This document shows positions 61,306 to 64,000 of a DNA stretch of 64,000 bases, in pieces. The position numbers and the translations under genes were made by a program. This DNA comes from an uncultured Phocaeicola sp. (GTDB lineage Bacteria; Bacteroidota; Bacteroidia; Bacteroidales; Bacteroidaceae), in the NCBI GenBank assembly GCA_948566455.1, contig CAOYQO010000009.1:56975-120974 (forward strand), written 5' to 3'. A model generated the notes under the pieces. It was not told the origin of the DNA and made no database searches. It saw only the letters and a program-made list of their open reading frames with translations. The first letter of the stretch is position 1. Each line of letters begins with the position of its first letter.

Positions 61306-62673
61306 TTGTGCTTTTTTATAATTTCCATATTCGTGATAAAGGTAAGTTCCTGTTGCCTTTTTTAGGAAACGGTCATACGTGCTGGTACTCCAGTTCATGG
61401 AGACGGCTACCTCCAATCCTTCAGAACGTGTAAACTTATCCGGCAGTTTTTCTAACAGTTCTGTCTGTTTGGGAGTGAGCATCACACCTTCAATCATGGA
61501 GCATATCTGCAGGGCGGTATTTTTAAAATAGGATACCAGACGTATGGATTTCAGTACACTGTCAAGATCAATGCAGTTTTTGTCACCTTCATTACATACC
61601 CATTTGCACAGTTGTATGATCAGACAGAATCTATGAATGTAAGTCTCAAATTTGCTGTATATACTGCGTCTTTTATCCGATTCTTCCATGTTCAACATAT
61701 CTGCCCATTGATGCTGCCATTCCATAACCTTTTGTCTGGCTCCAGATTCATATTCCAGTCTTGTAGGATTTATGTTTCCGTGCTCATCATGTTCTATTTT
61801 CATTTTGATGAACGATTGCATAATCGTGTTCCATTCATTGAAATGACTCATGTCAATATCATCATCTTTCCAGTATAGCTTATCCTGGATTTCAGGTATG
61901 GCAAAAAGAATACGGTCAAGGAAACCATTATTGCTTTTACTTCCTTTGAATGTATCGATAAGTATTTCCGGCTGAATTGTACCTATCACATTGGAAAACG
62001 GAGAGTCAATCATGATATTGTTTGTATTCATTTTGCGGTCGGAAATATACATGTACCCATTGAACAGTGATATGTAGAACTGTTCTTCCGAGCCTTTGTT
62101 GTAGCGTGTGAAATTATTGATCCATCCTTGCAGTTCATCCATGTAAAGGCAAATGCCGCGCGGATTCTCTGATATAGACTTTGCCATAGCTTCCTGTGTA
62201 ATATCAGAAACCAGAAATCGGGTGCGTACAGGTTCCCTGGGAAACATGTCAAATCCCTGTTCCAGACGTTCCTTTTTACTCAAGCTCATTATTGATTCAT
62301 ACTTTCTGTGCTCTTCGTTATATATTTCCTTCTGCTCCTTATCAAATCTGAACAGAGGTTCGAAGGCCGTTTTCAGAGGATGGCTTTTGTTGGCACCCGG
62401 CCTTCCGACGAGAGCCATATATATGATACACTTTATATCCCATCCCGTTTTGAAATGAAGGATATGTGTATTGCCTATACAAGTGGAAATGGCTGTCATC
62501 ATGCTGCACGCAGTGTAGTCGATAGGAAATGCCAGGTACTCATACATATTCAGAATGATGTTTCTTATCTTATTGGGGAAAACATCAATAGGAAATGAAG
62601 AATCGTTCATTTTGCCTATCATGCTGACAGCATCATTTATTATACCACTTGGAGTTATTCTACTTTCTCCCAT
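61303..62673 (-). CDS. DUF3987-type ATPase of mobile element
   Basis: A 456-residue P-loop protein. Walker A is variant, LVGRPGANKSHPL (about 88-100), and a Walker B-like ICLYMDELQGWINN (about 174) follows. Middle motifs FSNVIGTIQPEILIDTFKGS and GFLDRILFAIPE are typical of DUF3987 replication proteins. A C-terminal helical segment looks like a winged helix. It lies 41 bp upstream of the primase-like gene, so the pair probably acts as helicase/primase for the element. Confidence 0.87.
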   Translation of the reverse strand: MGESRITPSGIINDAVSMIGKMNDSSFPIDVFPNKIRNIILNMYEYLAFPIDYTACSMMTAISTCIGNTHILHFKTGWDIKCIIYMALVGRPGANKSHPLKTAFEPLFRFDKEQKEIYNEEHRKYESIMSLSKKERLEQGFDMFPREPVRTRFLVSDITQEAMAKSISENPRGICLYMDELQGWINNFTRYNKGSEEQFYISLFNGYMYISDRKMNTNNIMIDSPFSNVIGTIQPEILIDTFKGSKSNNGFLDRILFAIPEIQDKLYWKDDDIDMSHFNEWNTIMQSFIKMKIEHDEHGNINPTRLEYESGARQKVMEWQHQWADMLNMEESDKRRSIYSKFETYIHRFCLIIQLCKWVCNEGDKNCIDLDSVLKSIRLVSYFKNTALQICSMIEGVMLTPKQTELLEKLPDKFTRSEGLEVAVSMNWSTSTYDRFLKKATGTYLYHEYGNYKKAQ

Positions 62674-62678
62674 ACCTG

Positions 62679-63032
62679 TTAATCACGGTTTAATACCCTG
62701 AAAGACTCAATATGTGCTTCATCAGAGAGTTCATTAATACATTTCTTCTTGTGCATCTTCATCCATTCGAGAATCTCAGACCGGTAGAAATGGAGTGTAT
62801 TACCCTGCTTAGAATGAGGAATACTGTTTTGACAAGTATACCGGTAAATGGTGCTCACGCTTTTCTTTATAAGAGAACTTACTTCCTCGATGGATATTTC
62901 ATCATCTTCCACCGACATGTTGTTTTTAGAATTCTGAGCCTGTTCCTCCATCATTTTTATGAGGTGCTCTACAGCCTGCGGCAAGTTATCATGTGTAACT
63001 TTGCCAAAAACATTGTTTTCGTTTTTCATCAT
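62679..63032 (-). CDS. excisionase-like helix-turn-helix protein
   Basis: About 118 residues when started at the MMKNENN methionine. An upstream Met at 63,095 would add a hydrophobic, unlikely N-terminus. The C-terminal HTH_17/excisionase-type wing is ISIEEVSSLIKKSVSTIYRY then HSKQGNTLHFYRSEILEWMK. Four helically phased repeats lie 57-95 bp upstream of its start. It probably controls excision and the replication genes, and lies 5 bp before the DUF3987 gene. Confidence 0.85.
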   Translation of the reverse strand: MMKNENNVFGKVTHDNLPQAVEHLIKMMEEQAQNSKNNMSVEDDEISIEEVSSLIKKSVSTIYRYTCQNSIPHSKQGNTLHFYRSEILEWMKMHKKKCINELSDEAHIESFRVLNRD

Positions 63033-63088
63033 TTGTAAAAATTTGATTTCTCTGCAAAAGAATGGCAAATGATGGATAAAAAAGCATA

Positions 63089-63127
63089 TCCTCATGAATT
63101 CCTCATGCGGTCCTCATGCTTTCCTCA
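63089..63127. repeat. four 11-bp phased repeats (TCCTCATGnnn)
   Basis: TCCTCATG begins at 63,089, 63,100 and 63,111, and a degenerate TCCTCAAA at 63,122. The period is exactly 11 bp, one helical turn. It lies in the promoter zone of the excisionase-like gene, so it is a likely binding array for that protein or for an integrase. Confidence 0.75.
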
Positions 63128-63274
63128 AACTTTTAATAACTACAATGTAATATACTGTAATTCTGCGTATTTATGCTATGATTTATATGTGTCTGACTGA
63201 CATAAAAAAAGATTCCCATAAAACTTTAAATACAGTTTTACAGGAACCTTCAGTTATAAGGATGGTATTTGTTT

Positions 63275-63997
63275 CTACTGGATTTCTTTCAGATATTCGC
63301 TGAAGAAATTGCTTTTTTTCATATTTATGGCCTCAATACGGGAATTGGTTGCCAGTCTTGTACTGTTCTTGAATAATACATTGGCAGTGCAGAAAGAAGC
63401 TGATATGAACTTCTGGCACCCATTGAAGAAATCGGTTTTCTTTAGGTCTGTTCTACAATAGTGGCACATTATATAGAGGTTATGAATGAAAGCTCCCAAG
63501 TCAGTCTTTGACATTCTGTAGATTTCAGAAATCGGGTATTGTATATCTTCTTCTATTGGCATGCCTGTAATTTGAGCAAAGGCATACTTTTTAAAATATT
63601 CAATCTCATAAGGCTTGAGACAATCGTCCAATTCCGTGCTGATATAATTATAAATAAAGGAAAACAGTTTGCATAATCTTGTAGATCTGTCATCGGCCGG
63701 ATTATCATTGCCGTTATTCTCTATTGCATCCAGATAATACTGTAATGGCTTCTGGTCATTTACGAGAAGTTCTTCTATCTTTTCGATTTGCTGTTGATGG
63801 CGGTTTTCCAGTTCTTTAAGTCGTACCATCAGCTCTTCGGCTACACTTTCATTGTTTGCCTCATTTTTGTATTCTTCCAGCAGTTTTTTCTTGCACCGGT
63901 ATAAATGTCCGTTTGTCTTGTTATATATCCTCAGATTGACGTAAGTAACGTGAGTTCGAAATAAGAATAAATATATTTCACTTATAATTAGAAACAT
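63275..63997 (-). CDS. unknown helical protein of mobilizable element, start uncertain
   Basis: A frame of 240 codons, open to the window edge, so the true start may lie outside or at a later Met. The first 30 residues (RTHVTYVNLRIYNK) look unlike the rest. The body is helical with a coiled coil (RLKELENRHQQQIEKIEELL) and a conserved-looking middle (LKPYEIEYFKKYAFAQITGM, IHNLYIMCHYCRTDLKKTDF). Proteins like this commonly sit between the integrase and the excisionase in Bacteroides mobilizable elements. Function unknown. Confidence 0.65.
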   Translation of the reverse strand: MFLIISEIYLFLFRTHVTYVNLRIYNKTNGHLYRCKKKLLEEYKNEANNESVAEELMVRLKELENRHQQQIEKIEELLVNDQKPLQYYLDAIENNGNDNPADDRSTRLCKLFSFIYNYISTELDDCLKPYEIEYFKKYAFAQITGMPIEEDIQYPISEIYRMSKTDLGAFIHNLYIMCHYCRTDLKKTDFFNGCQKFISASFCTANVLFKNSTRLATNSRIEAINMKKSNFFSEYLKEIQ

Positions 63998-64000
63998 AGC

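Noticed and set aside
62679..63095. Longer start at 63,095 for the excisionase-like gene
   Set aside because: The extra 21 residues are hydrophobic and Cys/Phe-rich, unlike an HTH protein N-terminus, and would run into the phased repeat region.
63089..63127. Possible minisatellite or CRISPR remnant
   Set aside because: The unit is one helical turn with only a 3-base variable part and lies at a promoter; a protein-binding array fits better.
1..64000. tRNA gene as attachment site of the mobile element
   Set aside because: No tRNA-like cloverleaf or TTCGA-type arm was recognised near 26.3 kb or at the right end, although a covariance search was not possible.

Overview
The window looks like the chromosome of a human-gut Bacteroidales (Bacteroides or Phocaeicola type). 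It has SusC/SusD-type outer-membrane pairs, Cys-type lipoprotein signals, an ECF sigma/FecR-controlled TonB receptor, -7 promoter boxes of the form TAnnTTTG, and a MobP-type mobilisation module of the kind found in Bacteroides mobilizable elements. No rRNA, tRNA or CRISPR array was recognised.

Left third (1-26.4 kb): glycan-utilisation loci. A + strand locus (1-13.8 kb) carries two SusC/SusD pairs, a discoidin-domain lipoprotein, a GH16 enzyme, a protein resembling GH43 exo-beta-1,3-galactanases and a second GH43 enzyme. Together they suggest a beta-1,3-linked galactan or glucan substrate. A - strand SusC/SusD pair without enzymes follows (13.9-18.5 kb), with three phased palindromic repeats upstream. 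Next is a PIF1/RecD-like helicase whose C-terminal HTH domain is split off at an A9 run (19.0-21.6 kb). Then comes an ECF sigma / FecR / SusC cascade (21.7-26.4 kb) whose SusC loses its C-terminus at about 26,343, exactly where mobile and defence DNA begins.

Middle (26.4-57.8 kb): a defence island. On the + strand, an XRE regulator precedes a 2983-residue protein that joins S1/OB-like domains, a DEDDh exonuclease, a RecQ-like helicase and a UvrD-like helicase. A 646-residue UvrD-like protein with a helical N-terminal domain follows. A wreck of an RteB-like regulator and another decayed gene (38.2-39.0 kb) separate this from - strand genes. These are a four-gene CBASS operon (HNH-SAVED effector, CD-NTase, E2-like protein, PD-(D/E)XK nuclease), a DUF2130 coiled-coil protein, and a tight operon of XRE, WYL regulator, methylase-like/TRD/histidine-kinase fusion, receiver-domain protein, HsdM, HsdS and HsdR. 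The kinase-methylase fusion and its receiver partner inside a type I restriction operon are the best candidates here for an undescribed system.

Right end (58-64 kb): the mobilisation and replication module of an integrative mobilizable element, all on the - strand. It holds an unknown helical protein, an excisionase-like HTH protein, a DUF3987 ATPase, a zinc-ribbon/Toprim primase-like protein, a MobC-like accessory protein, a MobP relaxase and a membrane coiled-coil protein, with candidate oriT, iteron and phased-repeat sites. No integrase is visible. The simplest reading is that one mobilizable element, or a stack of several, carried the defence cargo into a susC gene, with its far end beyond the window.
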